From assembly GCF_004570865.1 (NCBI RefSeq), contig NZ_SPQS01000002.1, forward strand, positions 248,001-312,000: 64,000 nucleotides of DNA. Direction: 5' to 3'. The translations under genes were made by a program, and so were the position numbers. Below are positions 1-8,260 of the stretch, in pieces. Positions within the stretch are counted from its first letter, which is position 1, and each line of letters starts with the position of its first letter. The notes below the pieces were generated by a model. The model was given only the letters and a program-made list of their open reading frames with translations, did not search any database and was not told the DNA's origin. Source of the DNA: Bradyrhizobium frederickii (lineage in GTDB: Bacteria; Pseudomonadota; Alphaproteobacteria; Rhizobiales; Xanthobacteraceae).

Positions 1-687
1 GCCGGCGCGCTTGCGGACGCCGGCGTGCGTGTCGCGATCAGTGCTCGCAGCCGCGCTGCGCTGGAGCAGGTGGCCGCCTCGCTCGCCTCGCGTGCTGGTG
101 GTCGTCCGGCCATCGTGGTGGGAGACGTCTGCGCGCAAGGCGGTCCGGCTCAAATCGCTGCCGAAGCCTCAGTCGCACTCGGCGGGCCTGTCGATATCCT
201 CGTCAACAATGCCGGTGGGGCAAGGCCGGTGACAGGCGAGGTTGACGATGCCTTTTGGGACGAGGCAATGACGCTCAACTTTCTCGCGGCACGTCGGCTG
301 ACAGATATCATCTCGCCGGGAATGAAGGCTCGAAATTGGGGACGGATCGTCAACATCTCGGGCGCGCTGGTTGCGCCCAAACTCAATGGAGCGGCGCCGG
401 CCAAGGCCGCTCTCGTCAGTTGGTCCAGAACATTGTCGTCAGAGCTCGGTCCATATGGTGTCACGGTCAACACGATCGCACCAGGTCGCATCAACTCGGT
501 CCAGATTCAGAAATTGCATCCAACGGAGCAATCGAAGGCGGACTTCATCAAGCAGAACATCCCTGCCGGCTATTTCGGGGAGCCCTACGACATCGGGCAT
601 CTCGTCGCGTTTCTCGCCTCCCCGCTCGCCCGCTACATCAATGGTGCCGCGATCCCCGTTGATGGCGGCGCGGTGCGTCGCGTCTAG
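1..687 (+). CDS. SDR-family oxidoreductase-like protein (5' end outside window)
   Basis: The reading frame is open from the first base, so the N-terminal cofactor-binding glycine motif lies outside the window. What remains shows a short-chain dehydrogenase fold: the NNAG motif, a GRIVNISG strand, and a C-terminal SPLARYINGAAIPVDGG segment. The usual catalytic Tyr of YxxxK is replaced by Ala (AAPAK) and the usual catalytic Ser falls on Gly, with the Lys kept. The SDR ending near 6.1 kb has the same changes, and the two share the GYxGEPxD and PGRI segments, so they look like paralogues. Substrate is unknown, and a classical reductase mechanism is doubtful. A convergent small membrane-protein gene follows 46 bp downstream. 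Confidence 0.85.
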   Translation, partial: AGALADAGVRVAISARSRAALEQVAASLASRAGGRPAIVVGDVCAQGGPAQIAAEASVALGGPVDILVNNAGGARPVTGEVDDAFWDEAMTLNFLAARRLTDIISPGMKARNWGRIVNISGALVAPKLNGAAPAKAALVSWSRTLSSELGPYGVTVNTIAPGRINSVQIQKLHPTEQSKADFIKQNIPAGYFGEPYDIGHLVAFLASPLARYINGAAIPVDGGAVRRV

Positions 688-733
688 AGCGCCGTCATAA
701 GGCGTTGGCAGGAAATTGGCTGCATTCCCGGCT

Positions 734-1048
734 TCACGGCAGAAGGGTCATGAACTCATAGCCGACGACGGCGGCGCCGAGACAGCGCCGCCAAGGATTC
801 ACGCCGCGAATGATCTCGTCGACGCCCCAGATAATGAGGCCGCCTTTCAACACGATCGTCAAGCCGACGCTGGCTTTGCCTGCGGAAGGCCAAATCCAAA
901 GCAGAACGCCCGCAACGATCACGATCCACAAAAGGAGATTGGGCCACTGCGCGACGGTGATGGCACCGGTCTCGCGGTTCCGGAAGAACCATTGAAGACA
1001 TCGTTGCACGATCACCTGACCAACCAGAGCTCGATTTCGCTTGCCCAT
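734..1048 (-). CDS. Small membrane protein of unknown function
   Basis: A 104-residue protein with two or three hydrophobic segments (roughly residues 35-52, 58-75 and 88-102) joined by short polar loops that include DEIIRGVNPWRR. I do not recognise a named family, and no catalytic or metal-binding motif is visible. It is probably an inner-membrane protein. It is convergent with the SDR-like gene on its left. On its right lies a 209-bp intergenic region with a very AT-rich stretch that faces the coiled-coil gene, so the two genes diverge from that region. The hydrophobic pattern argues for a real gene; the overlapping plus-strand frame looks like a shadow. Confidence 0.6.
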   Translation of the reverse strand: MGKRNRALVGQVIVQRCLQWFFRNRETGAITVAQWPNLLLWIVIVAGVLLWIWPSAGKASVGLTIVLKGGLIIWGVDEIIRGVNPWRRCLGAAVVGYEFMTLLP

Positions 1049-1123
1049 GTGTTCAGGAAAGCCATCGGCGGTCGGCTTTCAAGCGCGGCGCGCCTCGGCG
1101 GCCGACGAATCCCTCCCGGCACT

Positions 1124-1190
1124 GATTATTTAATTTGACTTGGCGTACAGTTAAATTATATATAGTTTATATATTTAATAAATTTAAATC
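1124..1190 (+). promoter_or_regulatory. AT-rich promoter region before the coiled-coil gene
   Basis: Only about 11 of these 67 bases are G or C, in otherwise GC-rich DNA. TTGACT at 1135-1140 is followed after 16 bp by TATATA (1157-1162), with a second possible -10 (1159-1164) at 18 bp. This resembles a housekeeping-type promoter reading towards the gene at 1258. The transcription start is inferred, not shown. Confidence 0.5.
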
Positions 1191-1257
1191 ATGGCGGCAT
1201 GCGAACAGGCCGAGCCATCCGCTCCATTTGGAGTTGCCGTCGAGGGAGGCGTGATGC

Positions 1258-2889
1258 ATGCGCCGACTAATTGATACAGCACCGAGGAGCGGAGAAGACA
1301 TCTGGTTAGAGGATGCGACCGGGGCTGCTGAGCTCGGCCACTGGTCACCTGGGGCGGGTCAATGGGTCTGGCGGGACGGCTCCCCAATCAATCCTGCGCC
1401 CACCCATTGGCATCCCGCAACGGAGGATGTCGATCCGGAAGACGAAAAATCGGGCGGCTGGCTCGTGGCGGCTGCAATTCTGATCCCCTTCATCTGCCTC
1501 GGAGCTTCACTGCTCGGCGTGTTCACACCATTCACGGCTCAACCGAACATGACGCGCATCGGCGGCGAGAGCGGCCTTAGCCTTGATCAGCGGCTGGAGA
1601 TCACGACCGGTTCGCTGGCGCTCCTTCAGCGCGAAGCGACCGAGGCCCTGATGCAGGCGGAGCCGGCAAGCGTGGTGCAACCAAGCCCGCGACTGGACGA
1701 GGAGGCGCCGCGCATCGAAGCGCCCGCCAACGAGCTGGCCGAGGCGCGCAGGGAGCTCGACGAGGCGGTCCAGCGCACGCACACGGCGGAAATCGCCGCG
1801 GACGAGCTGCGGAAATCGCTTCAACAGGAGCGAGCCCACAACGCCGAGCTCGCGAACGAACTTGCCGGAGCGCGCCGCGAGATCGACGCCGGTAACGCGC
1901 GATCCCGCAACGCGGAAGATGCGGCCGCGCAGCAGAGAGATGCGGCGGCGCGAGAAATCGCGGAACTGCAGCAGTCCCTGCAGCAGGAACGGCAAAGAAG
2001 TGGCTTCCTCGTGAAGCAGGCCAACGCCGCGCGGGCGGCAGCGGCGAGCGCTCAGCAAGAGCGCCACGAGGCGCAGTCGCGTGCCGCCGCGCTCGCGAGC
2101 GAACTTGCCGGAATACCCCGTGGATCGCTCATGGCGGAAGCTGCGGCCACGGAACTGAAGGAGGCAGAGGTTGCGGAGCTCCGGCAGTCTTTGCAGGGCG
2201 AGCGGCAGAAGAACGCCGACCTCGTTGTCCAGGCCAAAGCCGCGCAAGCGGTAATGGCCAATGCCGAACCACAACGCCGCGCTCTCGAAGACGCTCAGGC
2301 GCATGTGGCCGCGCTGACGAGGGAACTTGCCGAAACGCGCCGTGAAATCGAAACCCGGAACGTGCAATTGCGCGAGGCGAATGATGCGGCCTCGCAGCAG
2401 AGACAGGCAGCGAACCGGGAGATTGCCGAACTGCGGCAGTCGCTGCACCAGGAGCGGAGCGGGACCGAAGCCAGGCAAAAAGACCGTGCATCGGCATCGG
2501 CTCCCATCGATGCCCGCCTCGAGGTGGCGAAAAAAGATGAAGGCCCGATCGTGCCGGCGACGCGGAGCGTGGAAGTGGCCCTCGGGGAGCCTCTGACAGC
2601 CGCAAACCAAAGCCAAAACGAGGCGGAGGCCCGATTGATCCCGCGCGCCAGGGCGTTGCTCGATCAGGGAAATATCGGCGCAGCGCGGATCGTACTCGAG
2701 CTCGCGGCTGAGAAGGACATTGCGCAGGCAAGCTTCATGCTCGCGGAGACATACGATCCGGCAGTTCTGTCCGCCTGGGGTACCTATGGAACGCGCGGCG
2801 AAGCGGCCAAGGCGCGAGAGCTCTACGCGAAGGCACACCGGGGCGGTATTCGCGAAGCGAAGGAACGGCTGGATGCGCTGCAGCGGTGA
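1258..2889 (+). CDS. Membrane-anchored coiled-coil protein with C-terminal repeat domain
   Basis: 543 residues in four parts. Residues 1-55 form a Trp-rich N-terminal module (IWLEDA, GHWSPGAGQWVW, THWHP). About 67-90 is a single membrane helix. About 155-420 is a long Ala/Glu/Arg/Gln-rich coiled coil in which an ELA-x-x-R-x-E unit recurs near codons 201, 282 and 356, and a REIAEL-x-QSL-x-QER block appears twice. About 455-543 is a helical Sel1/TPR-like region (ARALLDQGNIGAARIVLELAAE, AKARELYAKAHRGGIREAKERL). The ATG follows a GGAGGC ribosome site by about 7 bases. It heads a co-directional run of four envelope genes. A scaffolding or assembly role is inferred from architecture only; I know of no characterised homologue. 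Confidence 0.8.
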   Translation: MRRLIDTAPRSGEDIWLEDATGAAELGHWSPGAGQWVWRDGSPINPAPTHWHPATEDVDPEDEKSGGWLVAAAILIPFICLGASLLGVFTPFTAQPNMTRIGGESGLSLDQRLEITTGSLALLQREATEALMQAEPASVVQPSPRLDEEAPRIEAPANELAEARRELDEAVQRTHTAEIAADELRKSLQQERAHNAELANELAGARREIDAGNARSRNAEDAAAQQRDAAAREIAELQQSLQQERQRSGFLVKQANAARAAAASAQQERHEAQSRAAALASELAGIPRGSLMAEAAATELKEAEVAELRQSLQGERQKNADLVVQAKAAQAVMANAEPQRRALEDAQAHVAALTRELAETRREIETRNVQLREANDAASQQRQAANREIAELRQSLHQERSGTEARQKDRASASAPIDARLEVAKKDEGPIVPATRSVEVALGEPLTAANQSQNEAEARLIPRARALLDQGNIGAARIVLELAAEKDIAQASFMLAETYDPAVLSAWGTYGTRGEAAKARELYAKAHRGGIREAKERLDALQR

Positions 2890-2953
2890 GAGTGCACTTG
2901 TTGCAGCCCTGCGGGACCACAGGTTGCGGTGACGAATTCGGAAGGGAAACGAC

Positions 2954-3997
2954 ATGAACAGAGCGCCAAAGTCACTCTCGTTGCTCCTGCTCACCTGGTT
3001 GGTGCCGGTCGCGATGATGCTTCAGACGTCCTGCTTGGAAGCGCAAACGGCGAGACATGCCAAGGCCGATGCTCAGCCCGTCCGAAGGTCGCTCCCCCAG
3101 GAGAATGAAAAGGACCGGATGAACGCCTGGACGGTCGGGCTCGCCGGTGGTCTGCTCGAGGGCGCACCGATCCGCCTCGCCGCAGAAATGGCGCGTGTCG
3201 TGGACGACGGAGCAGACCTGCATCTCCTGCCGATCGTCACGCGGGGAGCCACCGATAATCTGAATGCGCTGCTGTATCTGCGTGGCGTCGACACCGCCAT
3301 CATCAATTCCGATGCGCTCGAAGAGTACAAGGTCCAGGCACCGCAGATCCGAAGCCGCATCACGTATCTGCTCAATCTCTTCCCATCCGAGCTGCATATC
3401 TTTGTGCGGCCTGAAATCACAAGCCTGCAGGATCTCGCCGGCAAGAAGGTGAACTTCAACACCCTGGGCACCGCAGCCGCCTATTCAGGACCACTGATCT
3501 TCAGCCGTCTGGGCATCGATATCGACAAGACGTTCATTCCGCATCAGGTGGCCCTCGAACAGATGCGCAAAGGCGAGATGTCTGCCGTCGTGTTCATTAC
3601 CTCGAAACCCGTCGACGCCTTCGTAAAGGGCCGTTGGGAGGCTGGATTCAAGTTCCTGCCGGTCAACTACGACAGCAAGTTCGAGGACTATTATCTGCCC
3701 GCGACTCTGGATGCCAGCGAGTATCCCAATCTGATCAGGCAAGGCGAGCGGATCTCGACCATCGCGGTGCCGACAGCGCTCGTTGCGTTCAACTGGCCAC
3801 AACATTCGAATCGCTATCAACGCGTGGCGCGCCTTGTCGAATATCTGTTCTCGCGAGTCGACCGGCTGCAGGCGCCTGGCTTCGATCCGAAATGGCAGTC
3901 GATCAATCTCGCGGCGACCGTGCCAGGGCTCACCCGCTTTCAGGCCGCGCAGGATTGGCTGGATCGCAAGGCGCGCAATGCACAGGCGCGGCCATGA
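2954..3997 (+). CDS. TAXI-family (TRAP-type) solute-binding protein, orphan
   Basis: 347 residues with an N-terminal hydrophobic signal (about 6-25). The binding-protein fold resembles TAXI receptors and the wider NMT1 family: LHLLPIVTRGATDNLNALLYLRGVDTAI (split here by the domain core), ELHIFVRPEI, SLQDLAGKKVNFNT and an aromatic-rich C-terminal half. Family members normally hand substrate to a TRAP membrane protein, but no membrane partner lies nearby; the neighbours are a coiled-coil protein upstream and TagO-like and DsrE-like proteins downstream. The gene starts 65 bp after the coiled-coil gene behind GGAAGGGAAACGAC, and its stop overlaps the next start (ATGA), which suggests translational coupling. 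It may have been adapted to sensing or protein assembly; that is inference. Confidence 0.8.
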   Translation: MNRAPKSLSLLLLTWLVPVAMMLQTSCLEAQTARHAKADAQPVRRSLPQENEKDRMNAWTVGLAGGLLEGAPIRLAAEMARVVDDGADLHLLPIVTRGATDNLNALLYLRGVDTAIINSDALEEYKVQAPQIRSRITYLLNLFPSELHIFVRPEITSLQDLAGKKVNFNTLGTAAAYSGPLIFSRLGIDIDKTFIPHQVALEQMRKGEMSAVVFITSKPVDAFVKGRWEAGFKFLPVNYDSKFEDYYLPATLDASEYPNLIRQGERISTIAVPTALVAFNWPQHSNRYQRVARLVEYLFSRVDRLQAPGFDPKWQSINLAATVPGLTRFQAAQDWLDRKARNAQARP

Positions 3998-4623
3998 AGC
4001 GTGCGGCTGCTCCGCTCGCCGTCGCTTTCAATGTGGCTTGCGGAATCGCCTACGCGCAAAACCCGAGCGATCCCATAGCAATACTTCGGTCTTGTTCGGC
4101 GATGGAGGGGCAAGCTCGGCTGGAATGTCTGCAAGATCTGTCACGTAAGATTCCACCGCCCGGGCGGCGGGCCTCAGACGATAACTGGCTGATCAGCGAG
4201 ACCACTTCGCCAGTCGACTATTCACCAATCGTCACCGCCACGACCTCTTCCGTTGGCGGCTCGGATGGTGCCGCGATGCTACTCGCAATCCACTGCCGCA
4301 AAGGCCGTACGGAAGTCGTAGTCGCAGGACCGACGGTGGCACGCAGTGCCAATGAATATGCCGTCTCCCTTCAGCTCAATGCGGAGCAGCCAATGCAACT
4401 CACGGCAGCCTTGCCGCTGTTCGGTTCCGGCGTCGCTTTCGGCGGCGACGTCGTGCAGTTGCTGAAGTCGCTACCCGACGACGGGCACATCATCGTGCGT
4501 CTCACCATCCGCACCGGCGCGGTGCAAGAGGGAAAATTCTCGCTCAGCGGATTCAAGAACGTGCGCGAAAAAGTGGGGACGGCATGCAAATGGCCGCATG
4601 CCGTTGCCAGACCAGGACGGTGA
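3994..4623 (+). CDS. TagO/VasI-like secreted protein
   Basis: 209 residues with a signal peptide (about 1-21, ending AYAQ). The mature part follows the TagO/VasI pattern: an early Cys pair (RSCSAMEGQARLECL), WLISETTSPVDYSPIVTA, an IHCRKGRTEVVV strand, then a C-terminal FSLSGFKN and CKWP ending. TagO/VasI proteins are periplasmic accessory proteins usually linked to type VI secretion, but no type VI core gene is in this window. The start ATG overlaps the stop of the TAXI-like gene by four bases, so the two are probably co-translated. The family assignment comes from remembered motif order and should be tested by profile search. Confidence 0.65.
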   Translation: MKRAAAPLAVAFNVACGIAYAQNPSDPIAILRSCSAMEGQARLECLQDLSRKIPPPGRRASDDNWLISETTSPVDYSPIVTATTSSVGGSDGAAMLLAIHCRKGRTEVVVAGPTVARSANEYAVSLQLNAEQPMQLTAALPLFGSGVAFGGDVVQLLKSLPDDGHIIVRLTIRTGAVQEGKFSLSGFKNVREKVGTACKWPHAVARPGR

Positions 4624-4647
4624 CCATCAGGTAACGGGAGAAACGAG

Positions 4648-5265
4648 ATGATCAATCCAAAGTCGGCGATGGCAATTATCAGCGCCTTGGCGATGCTGCT
4701 TCTGGCCGGACCAAAGGCGCAGGCGCAGCAGGACAACCCGTGGATCCCGCAGGCGAGTGCGAAGAGCAAAGCGAGCAGTCCGAAGCAGTCAAGCACACAT
4801 AAACAAGCGGGCAAGCCGGGGCAGAATCACACAGGCAAGCGGAACCCTGCGAGCGAGGGAGCGCTGGCTCAGATGATCAAACCTGAGGTCGCCCGCAAGC
4901 CCCATCGGTTGATCTTGCAGGTCAACTCCAACGAACCTGCGATGATGAACCTCGCCCTCAACAATGCGACCAACGTCGCGCAATATTACCGCGATGCTGG
5001 TGAGCCGGTGTCGATCGAGGTCGTCACCTTTGGTCCCGGGCTTCACATGCTGCGTGAAGACACCTCGCCGGTAAAGCCGCGCATCGAGGTTCTCGCGATG
5101 AGCCATCCCGAAATCTCCTTCAAGGCTTGCGGCAACACGCAGGAAAACATGCATAAGGCGGAGAACAAGGACATCAGCCTGATTCCGCAGGCCTCGGTTG
5201 TCAAATCCGGTGTCGTCCGCGTCATGGAGCTGCAGGAACAGGGCTGGAGTTACGTCAAACCGTGA
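4648..5265 (+). CDS. Exported DsrE-like protein
   Basis: 205 residues. A signal peptide (about 1-26, AQAQ) is followed by a low-complexity Lys/Ser/Gln/His-rich linker (about 35-75) and a DsrE/DsrF-like domain (about 85-205). The domain shows the strand HRLILQVNSN, the helix MMNLALNNATNVAQYY, VSIEVVTFGPGLHMLRED, and a single Cys161 in FKACGNTQENM, which is the position used in sulfur handling by some relatives. An exported DsrE-like protein is less common than the cytoplasmic form. It ends the four-gene run, 24 bp after the TagO-like gene, behind GGGAGAAACGAG. Sulfur transfer is possible but not shown. Confidence 0.75.
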   Translation: MINPKSAMAIISALAMLLLAGPKAQAQQDNPWIPQASAKSKASSPKQSSTHKQAGKPGQNHTGKRNPASEGALAQMIKPEVARKPHRLILQVNSNEPAMMNLALNNATNVAQYYRDAGEPVSIEVVTFGPGLHMLREDTSPVKPRIEVLAMSHPEISFKACGNTQENMHKAENKDISLIPQASVVKSGVVRVMELQEQGWSYVKP

Positions 5266-5378
5266 GATCCGGCGGCAAGTCGGGCACGGCAGGCCTTCGC
5301 GAGCCGAGCCAGGGGGCATTCGCTGCCCGTCCTGCGGGCTTCCAAAGCGTGCGAAGATTGCCTCGCGGTTCGCAGCCT

Positions 5379-6122
5379 CTAGAACTGATACCGCCGCAAG
5401 CCCCCGTCCACCGGGATCACCGTCCCCGTGATGTACCGCGCCACCGGTGAGGCCAGGAAGACCGCGAGCGCCGCCAGATCCTCCGGCTCGCCCCAATAGC
5501 CGACCGGGATCTCCTCTTCCGCAAAGCGCTCGCGATAGTCGGGTGCGTAATTGCGGCGGATCTGCTCGCTCATGATGCGGCCGGGCGGGATGCAATTGAT
5601 GGTGATGCCGTGCTCGCCGATCTCGCGCGACAGGCCCTTGGCCCAGGCGTGCACCGCAGCCTTGGCGGCGAACGCGGCGTTGAGGCCTTCCGGCTCGGAC
5701 TTGCCGGTGATGTTGACGATGCGGCCCCATTTGCGTTCGATCATCTGCGGCAGCAGCGCATGTGCGATGCGGCGGTAGCTGGTGAAGTTCAGCGCGATCG
5801 CCTCGTCCCATTTGCTGTCAGGCGCGTCGACCGGCAGCGGACGGCTGCCGCCGGCATTGTTGACGAGGATGTCGACATGGCCGAGCTCCTTCAACGCGAA
5901 GGCCGCGATCCGCTCCGCCGCGTCCTTGGCCATGACGTCCTGCTCGAACGGCGTGATCAGCCCGCCGCCGACCTCCTTCACGAGCTCTGCGAGCAAGTCA
6001 CCGCGCCGCGCCACGCCGACGACGCGCACGCCCTCGGCCGCGAGGCCCTTGGCAATGGCGCGTCCGATTCCGATGCTCGCGCCGGTGACAACAGCGGTTT
6101 TCGATTTGAGACCGAGGTCCAT
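5379..6122 (-). CDS. Divergent SDR-family oxidoreductase-like protein
   Basis: 247 residues. The cofactor motif TGASIGIG near the N-terminus and NNAG are intact, and the C-terminus has SPVARYITGTVIPVDGG. As in the paralogue at the window's left edge, the catalytic Ser and Tyr positions do not carry Ser/Tyr: the motif reads NITG and then AAFAAK, so only Lys remains. The start is placed at MDLGLKSK, directly before the Rossmann strand, because upstream in-frame sequence is antisense to the methyltransferase gene. It diverges from that gene across 144 bp. The group looks like a recognisable SDR clade with unknown substrate. Confidence 0.85.
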   Translation of the reverse strand: MDLGLKSKTAVVTGASIGIGRAIAKGLAAEGVRVVGVARRGDLLAELVKEVGGGLITPFEQDVMAKDAAERIAAFALKELGHVDILVNNAGGSRPLPVDAPDSKWDEAIALNFTSYRRIAHALLPQMIERKWGRIVNITGKSEPEGLNAAFAAKAAVHAWAKGLSREIGEHGITINCIPPGRIMSEQIRRNYAPDYRERFAEEEIPVGYWGEPEDLAALAVFLASPVARYITGTVIPVDGGLRRYQF

Positions 6123-6266
6123 GGTCACACGCTCTCTTGGTTGTCTTCTTGCTTGTTGCTGATCGTTTCCTGTCCCGTCCCGCCTTGCGAATTGCCTGAG
6201 CGGGACGAGCAGTGGTAACCAAGGGCGACGTTGAAGGAAACACGAAAAAGAAAAAGGCGTTGAGCG

Positions 6267-7037
6267 ATGGTCTGGGATCCGCAGCAATATCTGAAATTCT
6301 CCGGCCATCGGCTCCGGCCCGCCGTCGACCTCTTGATGCGGATTCCGGATTTCGGCCCACGCGAGATTGCCGATCTCGGCGCGGGCGCCGGCAACGTCAC
6401 GAAACTGATTAGGGAGCGTTGGCCGGACGCGACGGTGACGGGTGTCGAGGGCTCGGCCGAGATGGTCGCCGCCGGCCGCAAGGCAGCACCGGATGTGGAA
6501 TGGTTGCATGAAGATCTCGGCCATTGGCATCCGGCCAAGCAATACGACCTGATCTATTCCAATGCCGCACTGCACTGGCTGCCCAATCATGCGGCACTGT
6601 TTCCATCGGTGATGGAGAGGGTGAAGCCTAGCGGCATGCTTGCGGTGCAGATGCCGCGCAACTTTCTGGCGCCGTCGCATGTGTTGATCGGCGAGACCGC
6701 GCTCGATGGTCCGTGGCGGTCCAAGGTCGAGCATCTCGTCACGCCGCCGCCGGTCGAGGGACCGGCCTACTACCATGATCTTCTCGCGCCGATGTCGGCC
6801 AACATCGACATCTGGGAGATCGAATATCTGCAAGTCCTCGAAGGCGAGAACCCGGTCAAGGAATGGACCAAGGGGACCTGGCTGACGCGCTATCTCGACG
6901 TGCTCGCTGGCGACGAGAAGATCGCGTTCGAGGCCGCCTATGGCGCGCGCGTTGCGAAAGCCTATCCGAAGAATGCGGCGGGACAGACCCTGTTCCCGTT
7001 CCGCCGCCTCTTCATTGTCGCGCAGCGCAAGGGTTGA
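6267..7037 (+). CDS. tam: Trans-aconitate 2-methyltransferase
   Basis: 256 residues, the normal length for this enzyme. It begins MVWDPQQYLKF as Tam proteins do, and has the SAM-binding motif IADLGAGAGNVT (about residues 34-45), the acidic end of strand 2 (GVEGS), and the SNAALHWLPNH signature. Tam uses S-adenosylmethionine to methylate trans-aconitate, a by-product that inhibits aconitase. It is cytosolic. It stands alone, divergent from the SDR-like gene and 194 bp before the TRAP operon. Of the genes in this part of the window, this is one of the most secure assignments. Confidence 0.9.
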   Translation: MVWDPQQYLKFSGHRLRPAVDLLMRIPDFGPREIADLGAGAGNVTKLIRERWPDATVTGVEGSAEMVAAGRKAAPDVEWLHEDLGHWHPAKQYDLIYSNAALHWLPNHAALFPSVMERVKPSGMLAVQMPRNFLAPSHVLIGETALDGPWRSKVEHLVTPPPVEGPAYYHDLLAPMSANIDIWEIEYLQVLEGENPVKEWTKGTWLTRYLDVLAGDEKIAFEAAYGARVAKAYPKNAAGQTLFPFRRLFIVAQRKG

Positions 7038-7231
7038 TGCATTGCCGCAATGCGACATAAGCGCTCCTCGCCACGGACGGGCGCGCGTGCCGGGTTGCGC
7101 AGACAGCCTCCGTCAAGATAGCTTGGCTGCGGCAAATTGGGCTTAGGTCTAGTTGTTCGGCTTGCGGATTGCTGCCAGTACGGACCGCAAAACAAAAAGA
7201 ACCCGGTTTCGAGGTTGTTGGGGAGGTCTTC

Positions 7232-8233
7232 ATGCGCAAACTGCTTCTTGCGGTCGCGGCGGTCGCATTAGGTCTGGCGCCTGCCGCTGCGCCGGCCCAA
7301 GCTCCGATCGCCATCAAGTTCAGCCATGTGGTCGCCAACGACACCCCGAAAGGGAAGGGCGCGCTGAAGTTCAAGGAGCTGGCCGAGAAATACACCGACG
7401 GCAAGGTCAAGGTCGAAGTCTACCCGAACTCCACGCTCTACAAGGACAAGGAGGAGATCGAGGCGCTGCAGCTCGGCTCGGTGCACATGCTCGCGCCTTC
7501 CACGGCGAAATTCGCGCCGCTCGGCGTCAAGGAATTCGAAGCGCTGGACCTGCCCTGGCTGTTCAAGGACGATGCGACCTATGCCAACGCGATGAAGGGC
7601 ACGATCGGCAAATGGCTGTTCCAGAAGCTCGAGGCCAAGGGTATCACCGGGCTTGCCTATTGGGACAACGGCTTCCACATGCTCTCCGCCAACCGCCCCT
7701 TGCTGAAGCCGACAGATTTCCAGGGACTCAAATTCCGCATCTCCGGATCGAAGATCGCCGACCAATATCTCCGCATCATGGGCTCGATCCCTCAGATCAT
7801 GGCGTTCTCGGAAGTGTACCAGGCCCTGCAGACCGGCGTGGTCGACGGCTGCGAGAACACCGCGTCGAACTACCTGACGCAGAAGTTCTACGAGGTGCAG
7901 AAGGACATCACCGTGTCCTATCATGCCCATCTGCAATATGCCGTGATCGTCAATTCGAAGTTCTGGTCGGGCCTGCCGCCCGACATCCGCACCCAGCTTG
8001 ACAAGGCGATGGCGGAGGCGACTGACTACACCAACTCGATCGCGCGCCAGGAGAACGAGGACGCACTGGCCGAGATCAAGAAGACGGGCAAGACCAATCT
8101 GCACTATCTCACCGACGCCGACCGCAAGGCGTGGCAAGAGGCGATGCAGCCGACGTATAAATGGGCAAAGGGGCGGGTCGGGCAGGAGGTGCTCGATCTC
8201 CTCGCCAAGGAACTCGACGTCAAGATGAACTGA
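7232..8233 (+). CDS. TRAP transporter substrate-binding protein (DctP family)
   Basis: 333 residues with a Sec signal peptide (about 1-24, APAQA). The DctP pattern is clear: IKFSHVVANDTPKGKGA, a LEALDLPWLF-like segment, the conserved Arg strand LKFRISGSK, and EVYQALQTGVVDGCENT. The protein binds an organic acid in the periplasm and delivers it to the fused membrane subunit encoded next. The ATG lies 7 bp after GGGAGG. A strong hairpin separates it from the permease gene, an arrangement often used to give more binding protein than permease. The ligand cannot be named from sequence; the alkyl sulfatase downstream hints at a surfactant-derived or carboxylate compound. Confidence 0.92.
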   Translation: MRKLLLAVAAVALGLAPAAAPAQAPIAIKFSHVVANDTPKGKGALKFKELAEKYTDGKVKVEVYPNSTLYKDKEEIEALQLGSVHMLAPSTAKFAPLGVKEFEALDLPWLFKDDATYANAMKGTIGKWLFQKLEAKGITGLAYWDNGFHMLSANRPLLKPTDFQGLKFRISGSKIADQYLRIMGSIPQIMAFSEVYQALQTGVVDGCENTASNYLTQKFYEVQKDITVSYHAHLQYAVIVNSKFWSGLPPDIRTQLDKAMAEATDYTNSIARQENEDALAEIKKTGKTNLHYLTDADRKAWQEAMQPTYKWAKGRVGQEVLDLLAKELDVKMN

Positions 8234-8260
8234 CGGCCGCGGGCCACAAGAACAACGCCA

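Noticed and set aside
4789..5378. Minus-strand frame opposite the DsrE-like gene joining the SDR region.
   Set aside because: The product before the SDR part has no domain, and the plus-strand gene has a signal peptide and a family pattern.
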